This document shows, one piece after another, positions 1 to 11,228 of a stretch of DNA of 64,000 nucleotides. Made by a program: the position numbers and the translations under genes. The notes under the pieces were generated by a model. It was not told the origin of the DNA, did no database searches, and worked only from the letters and a program-made list of their open reading frames with translations. Position 1 is the stretch's first letter. Each line of letters starts with the position of its first letter. The DNA is from Anthopleura xanthogrammica (lineage: Eukaryota; Cnidaria; Anthozoa; Actiniaria; Actiniidae), in NCBI GenBank assembly GCA_964019055.1, contig OZ025218.1, positions 9,368,170 through 9,432,169 on the forward strand, written 5' to 3'.

Positions 1-477
1 ACTACTAGTACAGGATCAAGATCACCGTCTTCACAGTCTTTTACCATCCCAATATAGTTCAAAGTATAATTTAAGACGTCCTCTCATGTCCTACAATGTT
101 CGAGCATGCATAACAAATAAATTTAAAAATAATTTTATTGTAAAGTCTTGTATTCTTAAGAAAAGATCACAGTAGAGTTTTTATTAGAATATCGATATAT
201 TATTTTATTTTATATAGTATTTTATAAAAAATTTATATTTATATTTAAGTCTTTAGTTTATATTTGTAATTATTTGTCATAAACGCAATGGCTGCAAGGT
301 TTATTGAATAAAGTACCTATCTACCTATCTATCCATCTATCACCTATCTATCTATCTACTAATCATTTTGTGGCAATGCGGATGAGCAAAAACCTCTTCA
401 TTATAACTCTTTCATGATTAATTAATATCAATAATAAAGGTTAAAACGAGAAGATATGACAACGTTGTATTAATGAA

Positions 478-832
478 CATGTTCGGCTACGCTTTATAGC
501 CACTTCAGACGCGCGACAACCATGGATAGAACAGCCCGGCAACGGCTCAAAATATCCAAATTTATTACTGATATGACATGCATAGAGTGTGATATTAAGT
601 GACATCAAAATGATAAGATGGGGATACTATTTTTATCAACACTGGTGGTGTCAAATTTCGACCAAATTCAAATTCTCCATTATTTTTCATTGAAGATTTC
701 ATGTAATAAACAGAACATTACATGGCTGCTTCTCGTGTAAAAAATGTTCGGCTACGCTTTATAGCCATTTCAGACGTGCAACAACCGTGGATAGAACAGC
801 CCGGCAACGGCTCAAAATATCCAAATTTATCT
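478..832 (+). repeat. Direct repeat pair, about 88 bp each
   Basis: A segment at 478-565 (beginning near 'atgttcggctacgctttata') recurs almost unchanged at 745-832. About 180 bp of unrelated AT-rich DNA lies between. The rest of 1-1050 is AT-rich, with a short tetranucleotide run near 318-355. I see no gene in it. Confidence 0.8.
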
Positions 833-1057
833 ATTCAAATCTTCTTGATTTCTACCGGCTTTGTCATCATCATTCTTGATTAATGTTTTAAGGGTATCAT
901 GAGAAAAATATTCTAGAAAAACCAAGCATTTCATGGTTTATGACTTTGTGTGTCATTCATTAAAAGAGCACTTGGATGAAAATTGCAAATGACTTGAAAC
1001 TTGGTTAAACTTATCTTAATGGTCAAGCAACATATTTTCTTCACAGTCAAAAGTGGT

Positions 1058-1364
1058 GGATAAAAATTAACAGTTATTGTAGCATCTAAAGTGTGAGTAA
1101 ATTTACTCACCCCCTATTGTTCTTTTGGCTTTTAAACCAAATTCTTATGGTGATAATATGATTAAAATGCAGAACGTTTCGCAGATTAGTTCTTGAAAGT
1201 CATCTATATTCATTATTTTAATTACATCAACTAGGAATAATCCGTTTTCAATTTTGACAGATTTGTGCGGATAAAAATTAACAGTTATTGTAGCATCTAA
1301 ATTGTGAGTAAATTTACTCACCCCCTATTGTTCTTTTGGCTTTTAAACCAAATTCTTATGGTGC
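1058..1364 (+). repeat. Direct repeat pair, about 95 bp each
   Basis: The stretch at about 1058-1153, containing 'gtgagtaaatttactcaccc', recurs at about 1270-1364 with few differences. The 'gagtaaatttactc' core is itself palindromic, so this may be a duplicated small foldback element. No coding potential is seen. Confidence 0.75.
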
Positions 1365-1589
1365 CACTCAGATAATGTGATTAAAATGCAGAATGTTTGG
1401 GAGAGTAGATCTTGAAAGTCATCTATATTCATTATTAAATTATTATTTCACGGACTCCTTTTTGATAACGATTCAAAGCAAATATACTTCTTTTCTATTG
1501 TAAGTTTAAGTTATTCTTTTTATTTCATATAAATTTCATATTTCAAATATTTCACATATTTGCAAGGTATGCAAATACAGTTGAGATGT

Positions 1590-2440
1590 AGTTGAACCCG
1601 GGGGGGGGGGGGGGGTACTTCGGGTCGTTTCATACGGGGATGCTCCGACCGTACTCTCGACCCCTTACCCTTTTATATTCCAAATTTCAGCAAAAAGGTA
1701 CCCCTTTTATATACCTTTGAAGAAAAGCTACCCCTTTTTATACCAAAACTCACAAATTCCCACCCCTTTTCTATACGTGCGGCCTGAAAGAGTCCCCGCA
1801 TAGTCCATTATAATGAGTACCCCCCCCCCCCCCCCACCCGAGTTGAATGATTTTGATCACGGAAAAATTATGCTTGACCCGGCAAAACCGTGCTTGCTAA
1901 CCATACCTTAAAACTAGTGAGCTGTAACTTTGTCATAAAGAAATTCTATTTAAAGCTCGACAGTTTTGACAGCAGAAAAAAACGTTTTGCCTGAAAAGGT
2001 ACCTCTTTTATGTGCCTTTGAAGAAAAGCTACCCCTTTTTATACCAAAACTCACGAATTCCCACCCCTATTTTTATACCTGCGGCCTGAAAAAAGTACCC
2101 CTTTCGGACGGAGCATCCCCGCATAGTCCATTATAGGGAGTACCCCCCCCCCCCCCACCCGAGTTGAATGTTTTTTATCACGGAAAAATTATGCTTGACC
2201 CGGCAAAACCGTGCTTGCTAACCATACCTTAAAACTTTGTCATAAAGAAATTCTATTTAAAGCTCGACAGTTTTGAAAGCAGAAAAAAACTTTTTGCCTG
2301 AAAAGGTACCCCTTTTATATGCCTTTGAAGAAAAGCTACCCCTTTTTATACCAAAACTCACAAATTCCATCCCCATTTCTATACCTGCGGCCTGAAAAAG
2401 GTACCCTTTCGGACGGAGCATCCCCGTATAGTCCATTTTA
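1590..2440 (+). repeat. Tandem block of promoter-like segments with homopolymer G/C runs
   Basis: Two motifs alternate. One is 'aagctaccccttttta'-type sequence next to C or G homopolymers (about 1600-1835, 1990-2155, 2300-2440). The other is a segment running from 'ttgatcacggaaaaattatg' to 'attctatttaaagctc' (about 1838-2000 and 2157-2290). A related copy of the second segment sits directly upstream of the first peptide gene at 3023-3150, and a more diverged one lies upstream of the second peptide gene (about 6150-6330). The block therefore looks like amplified promoter-proximal DNA of the peptide genes plus inserted low-complexity DNA. Confidence 0.65.
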
Positions 2441-2444
2441 TACT

Positions 2445-2493
2445 GTATACAGCGCCACTGAACTGCTGTAAATGGCGCTATATAAATATATAA

Positions 2494-2536
<43 letters not shown>

Positions 2537-2913
2537 AATAATAGAGAGTGGCATGAGAGAGTGGCATGAGTATAAATTTTTAGCTAGTTTTTTTTAGGTA
2601 TATTATTTATTTATTTATTTTAATTCTATAATAGATACTATTAGGATTTATATATTATATATTAGATATGATTAAGATTTGAGATAGATCAGTTTTGAAT
2701 TTACCTATAAGATATAAGATATATTAGATACAAGATATAGGGCATAAGTAAAAGGGATTAGATATTACACACTAGGTCTTTTTTTTTTTTATAGATATTT
2801 ACTTATTAACTTATATTATACGACGAGTTACTATTAGGTTTTATTCTACTTTCTACTATATTATTATTACTAGTCATTATTGAAATTATTATTATTATTA
2901 TTGAAATTATTAT

Positions 2914-3002
<89 letters not shown>
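2445..3002 (+). repeat. (ATT)n microsatellites; first one at a retroelement-like 3' tail
   Basis: 'tggcgctatataaatatata' at about 2472 runs directly into an (ATT)n tract (about 2494-2533), as at the 3' end of a SINE or LINE. A longer pure (TTA)n run occupies about 2886-3001, separated by AT-rich sequence. Apparent leucine-rich reading frames here are translations of the microsatellite. Confidence 0.75.
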
Positions 3003-3003
<1 letters not shown>

Positions 3004-3210
3004 AGGGGTACCCCCCGGACTTGAACGATTTTGATCACGGAAAAAAAATATGCTTCATCCTGCCAAACCGTGCTTGCTAACCATACCTTCAAACTTTGTC
3101 GTAAAAGAAATTCTATTTAAAGTTCCGCAGCGTTATAGACTGCGGAAAAAACACTTGAAATGACGATGAAAAAACGTCAATGTGGATGGAATGAACACCG
3201 CCTTCATATG

Positions 3211-3301
3211 GTATAAAAGAAGTGTTCCTTAAGCACTCTATTCATCTTGGAAGAAAACAAAACTCGTGAATATCTCAAGTCCAACTATTAAGTTGAAAAA
3301 G
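3211..3301 (+). promoter_or_regulatory. TATA box and 5'UTR exon of peptide gene copy 1
   Basis: TATAAAA at about 3212-3218 is followed by a non-coding first exon (start about 3240) ending at 3301 in AAAAAG before the donor GTAAGA. The acceptor is at 4120/4121, sixteen bases before the start codon. The same TATA, UTR-exon and donor arrangement recurs in copy 2 at 6418-6506, which supports it. Confidence 0.7.
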
Positions 3302-4136
3302 GTAAGACTTTAAGACTTTTTAAAAGTTTTTTTTGAACTTAAAAGTTCTTGGGTTTCTTTTTCATCCTTTAATTTTATTTGAAGTACGTTCGATTGTTCG
3401 ATTTGTATTGCATATTTTATTGCGTATTGCACACGAAATTTTACTTTAGAACTTAAGAACACTGGAATGCTAAACCATTACAAGAAGTGAATTAAGTACT
3501 GAAAGACAAAAACTTTTTCGATGCAAAAAATTGTTTCCTCCTTTTTTTCAAGTTAAGATTTTTTTGTGGTTGAAGAATGAGAATTTCTAGTTTCCTTCCT
3601 CTCTTACATTCTGTTCAAATGAGCAAAAAGTTGTAGATGGTTTTTACGTTTGGTGAAGCCTTTCATCCGTTGACTTAAAGAAATAATATCCACAGTTCAG
3701 ATGTATTTCTTGGTACGATAACTGCGGTTTAAAGTTAAAAAAAGATGCTACTCTGTTACGTTTGTGAATTGAAGGAAAATTTTCAACAAATGAATCACTA
3801 CACAACTATCGGAACTCTTATAACGAAAACATACATCATTGAGTTTTGCCTTCAAACTTTTTACTCGAGATCTAATTTTGCTCAGTTTACAGATCCAAAA
3901 ATGTAACCCTCTTCTCAGTCTAGTCACGAGAAAAATAATTGCGCAGTGCTTCCATCTAAAATTCCGTATTCCTGTCTAACTTCAGTGCCATAACGCTTCA
4001 TCGAAATGGTTTGATAATGCGACCTGGTTTTTTTTTTCTTTCTCTATCGAGTAATTATTATTGTTTAATAATAAATAAAAAACCTAACTTTTTTGTAATT
4101 TATTTTTAATTGGTTTTCAGCTGCAATAATTCAACT

Positions 4137-5303
4137 ATGAAGCTTCAGATGTGTTTGTTGCTGTTGCTGTTGGGGGTCATGTACGTGCAGGGTGCCAAAC
4201 TGATGCAAAAAGTGGAAGATATCCCAGAAGAAGAACAGAAAAACATCCCAGAAAAACGTCACCCCCATTTTTATGGTATGTACAGAATAACATAGTAGAT
4301 ACCTTAACAGATGCCAACTGGCTTTGTATAGCTCTTCAGTTAATCCAGTTGGCTCGCACCTTTATGTAAGGATATAAATATTTTGTAATTTAATTGTATA
4401 TTTAAATTAAGGTGCAAATAAAATAAAAATAAAATCATTGTCATGACAAATATTATGGTGGAAACGGGCAGGAAATTTTGTCCCGCTTACTACTCAGTTA
4501 ATACATATACTGTAGCTGAAACCTCTCTACAAAGCCCACAAAATGTTGTCCCGTCGGTGGACGTTGTGTAGAGGTTTGACTGTACATCAGCATTCCAGAT
4601 GTTTACCGCGCGATAGAACTGAACACTGGCACTGGCACTGAGCACGTGCATTCATAGTATTTTCAAGATAAATCTGCGCGCATGCAGAGTTTCTTACTAA
4701 AACATAACTGATGAAGATGGTGATTCACAGTCGAAACGTCTTAATAAAAAAGTAACTAAAGTCAGAGACAGAAGTATAATTTCAATATAATTGATTATAG
4801 GAACATGTGATTGGCCAAGAGGATTTTGTGTGTACGTACACGATCCTTGCCCACCGGGAATGTACCCTTGCCATTATTATTACCATTGTGCACTGTACAC
4901 TAACAAGTGCTGCTGGTAAGTATTCAATACATGTTTGTTTAATAATGCGCAATAAATTGAATTAGTAAAAACCTACAAATCCTGCATTCTAACTGGCATT
5001 GGGGGGGGGGGGGGGGATGTTGAATTTACTGATCGACTCATTATTGCAACCTGCGCTTGAGCAAGTCATCCACAAGAATATATGCACTGTAATATCTATC
5101 AATTTTATCATTACCGTCTTACAGGAGGGTAAGGAGGATCCAGGAATTGGAGAGGTTGGGGGGGGGGGGGGGGGGGGGGGGCATCCAGAGTTTTTAACAG
5201 AAGTAGAATTTACAGAAGTTAAATTACAACGTAAAGAAAGCATATTTGATTCTCGATTTCATCGTTTGCAATGTTTTTATTCATTTGTTTTAGTTGGCGA
5301 TGA
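4137..5303 (+). CDS. Secreted eight-cysteine peptide precursor, copy 1 (SCRiP/toxin/AMP-like)
   Basis: Exons by splice signals: coding exon 1 at 4137-4275, exon 2 at 4801-4915, and the final coding piece at 5294-5303 followed by 3'UTR to AATAAA at 5746-5751. Exon 1 encodes a hydrophobic signal peptide ([15 protein letters not shown]...), then a short acidic propeptide ending in a Lys-Arg pair, the usual prohormone-type cleavage site. Exon 2 holds the cysteine-rich mature region with spacing C-x6-C-x6-C-x6-C-x5-C-x6-CC, and the donor splits one further Cys codon. Splicing to 5294 gives eight cysteines, whereas reading through the donor stops after seven. The plan resembles coral small cysteine-rich proteins (SCRiPs) and other cnidarian defence peptides. 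The exact family and target are not known from sequence. Copy 2 follows about 2.9 kb downstream. Confidence 0.75.
4515..4800 (+). repeat. Repeat remnants in the peptide-gene intron, shared with 8530-8870
   Basis: Both copies carry an inverted-repeat remnant between the signal and mature exons. It begins near 'gaaacctctc' and ends in 'aggttcgactgtacatcag'-type sequence (about 4515-4590 and 8530-8625). It is followed by 'gattcacagtcgaaacgtct' (about 4720, 8756). They were present before the gene duplicated. Confidence 0.6.
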
Positions 5304-5779
5304 TACGGACGTCGTTAGAAATCAAGAAGCTCGCTGTCTTACTGTGATAACAAGAAACCCGCTTAAAAAGTTATAAAAAATGAATCGAAGATGCAAAAAT
5401 AATAATAATAATAATATAGAGTTCTTGAACGCAACTAACAAAAGTCTCGATGCAAAAATGCAACCTTAAGGGTTAATGATGGTATTATATCTTAAGCATT
5501 GATGTTAGCATTTTTTTGTTATTTAGCATCATGCATAGTTGTCTTAATTGTATTGTGTATATCAATCTTTAAAGACTAAGTTTGTAAAATTTGTATTCTG
5601 TTATGTAGTGACGGCCGTAAGTTAGATAATTTGATGGGTTAGCACGTCACCCTCTTGAAATAAATTTTAATGTATTTTATTGTAATGATAATCGATCTTT
5701 TCGATGATATCCATCATTATTAATCTATAACGTGAAACGAACTGTAATAAACATCAACGATTAAAAATTAAAGCTGCAA

Positions 5780-6150
5780 CATACTCGCTCCCTTCTCTGA
5801 TAGGATGGGTGGTGGGGGCATAGTTGGGTGTGGTTGGTGGGGGGCATGGGAGAGGGAGAGGGAGAGGTAGAGGGAGAGGTATTTTGGTGTGGCTGATGGG
5901 GGTAGAGGGAGGGAGGGGAGCTATGCAGATAGAGGGCGAAACCTACAGGAGGCAGTAGGGAAAGAGTATCAATTTTAAATAAATGGGCCAGGATTATTGG
6001 CCGTAATAGATTGAAGTTTTTATCCAAATACGTGTTTTTATTATGATTTTCCCATAATTTTTTCCTCAAATTTGGGACATTAAATGCTTATGTAATTCGT
6101 TATAAAATTTTGAAATAAAAATGGGGGTCATTTTGAAGATATAGCCGATC
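5780..6150. other. Intergenic spacer, GA/GT-rich, duplicated after copy 2
   Basis: A purine-rich stretch at about 5800-5930 ('gggtggtgggggcatagttg') follows copy 1's polyadenylation signal. Its counterpart follows copy 2 at about 10520-10660. It therefore belongs to the duplicated unit. No gene is seen. Confidence 0.6.
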
Positions 6151-6417
6151 AAAATCGTTTAAGCAACGAGCGTGACAGAGTTTGATCTACAAAAACATAG
6201 GTCACTCGAGCGAGCGCCATCACGCCATATGCGCAGAACAGATGCGCACAAACAATGCCCGCCAGCGTCCTTAAGAAATCTATTCAAAGCTCCACAGAGT
6301 TATTCAGCGTAAAAAACACTTGAAATGGTAATGACAAAAGGTCAATGTGAATGGAGTCAACTCCAACCGGTCTTTGTCTGTAATAGATGCAATTATATGT
6401 GGCAATGTTGTGTGGAA

Positions 6418-6506
6418 TATAAAAGCAGTGGTCCATAGCCACTCTATTCATCTCGAAAAGGAAAACAACTCGTAAACATCTCAAGTCCAACTATTAATTG
6501 AAAAAG
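6418..6506 (+). promoter_or_regulatory. TATA box and 5'UTR exon of peptide gene copy 2
   Basis: TATAAAAG at 6418-6425 precedes a non-coding exon (start about 6447) ending at 6506 before GTAAGA. The UTR exon is nearly identical to that of copy 1 (3240-3301), including 'tctcaagtccaactatta'. The following intron (6507-8154) is about 1.6 kb, against 0.8 kb in copy 1, and holds AT-rich unique DNA. Confidence 0.7.
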
Positions 6507-8170
6507 GTAAGAATTTAAAACTTTTTAAAAACCTAAAATCGATTGGAAATATAATTTATTTTGAACAGTAAGATTATTTGAGTTCAGTGCTTCATTTTCA
6601 GAAGGTTTGAAGCAGTAGAAAGTTCATAAAATATAGAAATATAAAAATATCAAGAGTTCATGGTTCGAGTGTCCTCAAAAGTTCTTGGGTTTTTTTTTTC
6701 CTTTAAATTTCATTTGAATTAAGTTCGACTGTTCGATTTGTATATTTTTGCATATTTTATTGCGTGTTGCACACCAAGTTTTACTTCTCAACTAATGGAC
6801 AAATACTAAACCATTACAAGAAGTGAATTAAAGCTGAAATACAAAAACATTTTCGATGCAAAAATATTTTCCACTTTTTCTATAACATGATGAGTAATTT
6901 TGCGATTGAAGAAAGATAATTTCAAGCTTCCTTCCTCTCTTAAATTCTATGCAAATTGGCAGAAAGTTGTGGATTCTTTTTGCGTTAAATAGTTTGGTGA
7001 AGTTTTTTCTCTGTTGACTTAAAGAATGAAGATCTACAGTTGAAGTATTTACAGATCCAAGAATTTATCAATTTTCAGTAGTCACGAGAAAAAGAATTCC
7101 GCAGTGCTTCCATCTAAAATTCCGCATTCCTGTCTAGCTTCAGTGCCATAACGCTTCATCGAAATGGTTTGATACTACGAACGTACTAGTTTTATTACAA
7201 TTTCAGTCCTTCTCGAATAATGGAAACTTTATTTCATTGTGTTTTATTTTTACATTTACAATTGTAAATCTCACTACGAATAGGTAATTTACAACTGACT
7301 ACTTGAATTGAAGATAATACACACAAATACGCACTCACAATACAAAACAAACAAGAAAAAAAAAAAAAAAAAAACCTTCAAATTTCATCAAATCAGGATT
7401 ATTATCCAAGCTTTGTTTCTACAACAAAAATGTAGTAGGTTGATCTTATGGTTATATTCGTTATTTTCCTAATTATATATTTTTGGTGTTTTTTGTTAAA
7501 GCCTATGTTGTTAATCATTTCTATAAAAGTGGAACATTCATCAGAGAAAAACACCAAGAGAACTTTTAGATAGGTTTTTATGACTTTAACGCATTTAAAA
7601 TCCTTTCTTAAGCTTTTGAGAGTGTTTTTGTATTTTTTTTTTATCGTTCAGCATTATTTTTAAGATTTGACTCAAACCCAGTAGTCAGTTCTAGAACATA
7701 GAGTCTTCCAGATGATGTTAACAGGATTATAAATTATAATCATTATAATAATAATAATTCTTAGAGCTCAGAAAAGGCAACAAGTGTTGATAAAGTCCAT
7801 TTCTTTCAAAATTTCTTTGTCTGAAGCACTACATTATTTGCATCATAAAATTCGACCATCAACATGCTCCTATTTGAAAACGAATAATAGGAAGAGTACT
7901 GACACGAGCGGACAATATTCCGCATTCATGGTAAATGAGTGTTCACCGAGGTGGAATCAATGTTTGTCATGAATTTTATTATTTGAGCTAACTTCAAAAG
8001 GTCAATTGCATAAGCGGATGATAATTAAGTTCGACATAAAATGAAATAAAGGCAACCTTTCGGTTCAATCCCCCCTTCCCCAACTATGAAATATATACAG
8101 AAATGTGTTATTTGTCTTTCAAATATTTATTTTTTATTTTTGTTTGTTTTTCAGCTGCAATAATTCAACT

Positions 8171-10074
8171 ATGAAGCTTCAGTTGTGTTTGTTGATGTTG
8201 CTGTTGGGGGTCATGTATATGCATGGTGCCAGAGTGATGCAAGAAATGGATGATTTCCCAGAGGAAAAACAGGACGTCCCAGAGGAAGAACAGGACGTCC
8301 CAGAGCAAGAACAGGACGTCCCAGAGCAAGAACAGGACGTCCCAGAGCAAGAACAGGACGTCCCAGAGGAGGAAAAGGACGTCCCAGAGCAAGAACTGGA
8401 CTTATCAGACAAACGTGCTGTCCAATGTATGTACAGAATAACATAGTAGATACTTTGAAAGATGACAAATATTATGGTGGCAACGACCAGGAAATTTTGT
8501 CCCGTTACCACTCAGTTAATAAGTATACCGTAACTGAAACCTCTCCACAACGGCCACCTCTCTTCAACGGCCACAAAATGTTGTACCGACGTTGGCCTTT
8601 GTGTAGAAAGAGGTTCGACTGTACATCAGCATTCCAAATGTTTACGGGGCAATAGAACTGAACACTGGCAATGAGCACGCGCTCTCATAGTATTTTCAAA
8701 ATATATCTGCGCGCATGCAAAGTTTCTTACTAAAACATAACTGATGAAGACTGGTGATTCACAGTCGAAACGTCTTAATAAAAAAGTAACTAAAGTCAGA
8801 GACAGAAGTATAATTTCAATATTAAATATACTTAAGTAATTATTGTTATTATTTGATTATAGCACCATGTCAATGGCCAGCAGGATATTGTGTGTTCCAT
8901 ACCGATCCTTGCCCACCAGAAACGGGAGCTTGCAATAACAACTGTTCAGTGTCCACTAACAAGTGTTGCTGGTAAATATTTATTATAAAACTCATGAATA
9001 ATTAATAATGGTAATAGAACTGAGTTGAGTGCAATTTGGGCTGAAATCGCAAGAGTGATTACAAAATTGCACGACCGCGCAGCGGGAGTGCAATTTGTTA
9101 ATCACGAGTGTGATTTCTGCCCAAAATTGCAAGACACTCAGTTCTATTACCTATTAATCATTTCCATTTTGAAACTTAATATATTCAAATACTCAACAGT
9201 TATATGTAGCTTCAAAAGTGATTGTTTGACAAAATGATGCAATTAATGATTCAAAATAGTGCAATTAATGCTTAAATCGCACACTTTGTAGCCAATCAGA
9301 TTGCAGCATTTGCTAATGATTTCAAAATGGATATGATTAATGAGGAAAACACAATAGAAATCATTGTCCGTGGAGGAGGTTGTATATTTGATACAAAATC
9401 GTCCTGATTTGCATAAACTTTAATTCCATTTTTCTCAGCCAAATTCATTTTTATCTTTAAAATTTTAGTAGAACATGAATGTATACACCTAGACGTTTCA
9501 TAAGTAATATACAATATTCGTGTCCGTGTTGTATCAGATATACAATCACTCGCCTTTGGCTCGTGGTTGTATATCTGATACAACACGGCCACTCATATTG
9601 TATATATTACATACACTCTTGCATGCTTATAGACCGAATGCCAATATGGCCGCTATTGACTTTCAAAAATAAAAACCTAATCTTAAAAATAAGCACCACC
9701 ATCAGAAACAGCAAGCAGAAATATGTATTTTTGGAAAGTTTCATTGCTATAAATTGAATTCAAGTGAAGCTATTTGGAAACAAAATTACAGAGATTCGTA
9801 TGAGTTCAGTGATCTGTTTCCTTGCTAGCCTCGTTGTGGTGTTTATGACATTTTTAAAATTTTCATAACCATCATCATAAACATCATCATCACTATCTTT
9901 ATCATCATCATCATCATCACCATCATCATCATCACTATCTTTATCATCATCATCATCATCATCACCATCATCATCACTATCTTTATCATCATCATCATCA
10001 TCATCACCATCACCATCATCATTACCATCATCATCATCATCACTATCTTTATCATGATCATCATCATCATCTTT

Positions 10075-10156
<82 letters not shown>

Positions 10157-10275
10157 CTATCTTTATCAGAAGTAGAAGTAGAAGTAGATGTGCAATTACA
10201 ACGTAAAGAAAGCATATTTGATTCTCGATTTCATTGTTTGCAATGTTTTTATTCATTTGTTTTAGTTGGACATGA
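8171..10275 (+). CDS. Secreted eight-cysteine peptide precursor, copy 2, expanded acidic propeptide
   Basis: Tandem paralog of the gene at 4137. The acceptor at 8154/8155 precedes the ATG by sixteen bases, as in copy 1. Coding exons are 8171-8426, about 8872-8971 and 10266-10275. The signal peptide is close to copy 1 ([15 protein letters not shown]...). The propeptide is longer because a 21-bp unit encoding DVP-E-x-E-x is repeated about seven times (8255-8400). It ends in Lys-Arg. The mature region has cysteine spacing C-x6-C-x6-C-x6-C-x3-C-x6-CC, plus a Cys codon split by the last intron, giving eight cysteines after splicing. AATAAA is at 10449-10454. The last intron has expanded to 1.3 kb by palindromic inserts and a (CAT)n tract. 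Likely an antimicrobial, venom or SCRiP-type peptide; function is not shown by sequence. Confidence 0.75.
8255..8400 (+). repeat. 21-bp coding minisatellite in the propeptide
   Basis: About seven tandem 21-bp units ('caggacgtcccagagcaaga') encode acidic heptads with consensus D-V-P-E-x-E-x. Copy 1 keeps only about one or two degenerate units at the same position, so the expansion is specific to copy 2. Length is always a multiple of three, so the frame to the Lys-Arg site is preserved. Confidence 0.9.
8998..9175. repeat. Palindromic MITE-like element
   Basis: The sequence from 'ggtaatagaactgagt' at about 9009 reappears inverted as 'cactcagttctattacct' near 9135-9152, with inverted internal segments ('gaaatcgcaagagtgatt' against 'aatcacgagtgtgatttc'). 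The ends are complementary over tens of bases. It carries no coding capacity. It sits in the last intron of peptide copy 2. Confidence 0.65.
9480..9615. repeat. Second palindromic MITE-like element
   Basis: Inverted arms built around 'gtgttgtatcagatatacaa' (about 9526) and its complement 'ttgtatatctgatacaacac' (about 9568) form a hairpin with a short loop. The flanking 'ataagtaatatacaatattc' and 'atattgtatatattacat' extend the symmetry. Non-autonomous DNA element by appearance. Confidence 0.65.
9888..10170. repeat. (CAT)n microsatellite
   Basis: About 280 bp of interrupted (CAT)n/(ATC)n with periodic 'actatcttt' variants. The poly-Asp and poly-Met reading frames on the minus strand are translation artefacts. 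Confidence 0.95.
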
Positions 10276-10667
10276 TATGGACGTCGTTAGAAATCAAGCA
10301 GTTCTCTTTCGTACTTCGAGACCAAGAAACCTTAAAAAGCTAGAAAATAATTTAATCTAAGAAGCAAAAATGCAACCTTCAAGGTTAATGATAATGGATC
10401 TTTTTGATGATATCCATTATTATTAATCTATAACGTGAAACGAACTGTAATAAACATCAACGATTTAACATTAAAGCTGCAACATTCTCGTTCCCTTTTC
10501 TGTTCGCTGGGAGTTCATGGGTGGTAGGATGGGTGGTGGAGGTGGCTGTTGGGGGGCATGGGAGAGGTAGGTAAAGAGAGGAGATGCTGTGCATAACGAG
10601 GATGAGACCTACAGTAGGCTAGGTTGGGTGGTGGGGGCATAGTTAGGTGTGGTTGGTGGGTTACTTA

Positions 10668-10892
10668 ATAGCCAGTGGCTAACAAACCTGTGTTCCTAGT
10701 TCCATAATGGAATGGAATCCCAGTTTTTTTGTGGAGCAAGGAAAACTGGAGAAAAACCCTTCGAAGCACAATAGAGAACCAACTAGAAACTCTACTCACA
10801 TACAACACCGAGTCTGGCGGGACTCGAACTCTGGTTGCCGTGGTGAGGGGCGAGCGCTCTCACCACTACGCCACCCGAGATTCAAATAGAAT
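10668..10892 (-). mobile_element. tRNA-derived SINE, family 1
   Basis: Read on the minus strand, the element starts with a tRNA-like head. Its A box is 'tggcgtagtggtgagagc' (about 10856-10873) and its B box 'gagttcgagtcccg' (about 10817-10830). A body shared with 17013-17240 and with a fragment at 13330-13420 follows. The A/B box spacing fits an RNA polymerase III promoter. Confidence 0.8.
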
Positions 10893-11176
10893 ATTGAATG
10901 TAGTGGTAATGTGTGTGTAAGAATGAAAAGTTGCCCCAATCAGTGCGAAAGCGCTAGAACGACTAGCATTAACAGGCCCGTAGCGTGCTTTCAGAGCTTG
11001 GGGGGGTTCGTGAATTATTCGCTCCTGTTATGAGCAAAACAACATTTCACTATCCCATCAATCCTTAAAAACGCTAAAAATCTCCAAGTTGGGGGGGGGG
11101 GGGGGACTGCGGGCCTGATTAAATAAAGAGATTTTATATATTTCACAATTTCACAGACCTAAATTACAGGGTTTCA

Positions 11177-11182
11177 TTTATT
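11177..11182 (-). terminator. Polyadenylation signal for the first LPMO gene
   Basis: AATAAA on the minus strand lies about 47 bases beyond the stop codon at 11229, giving a very short 3'UTR. Confidence 0.6.
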
Positions 11183-11228
11183 GGCCAAAGCATTTAGTAC
11201 AGATTTCACGATAAAAACCCTTAGGTTT

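Noticed and set aside
5159..5376. 125-aa plus-strand frame with a poly-Gly run near peptide copy 1
   Set aside because: It crosses a G homopolymer and the intron/3' exon boundary. No counterpart frame exists in copy 2.
9760..10256. Minus-strand poly-Asp and poly-Met reading frames
   Set aside because: They are translations of the (CAT)n microsatellite in an intron of peptide copy 2. No start context or conserved domain is present.
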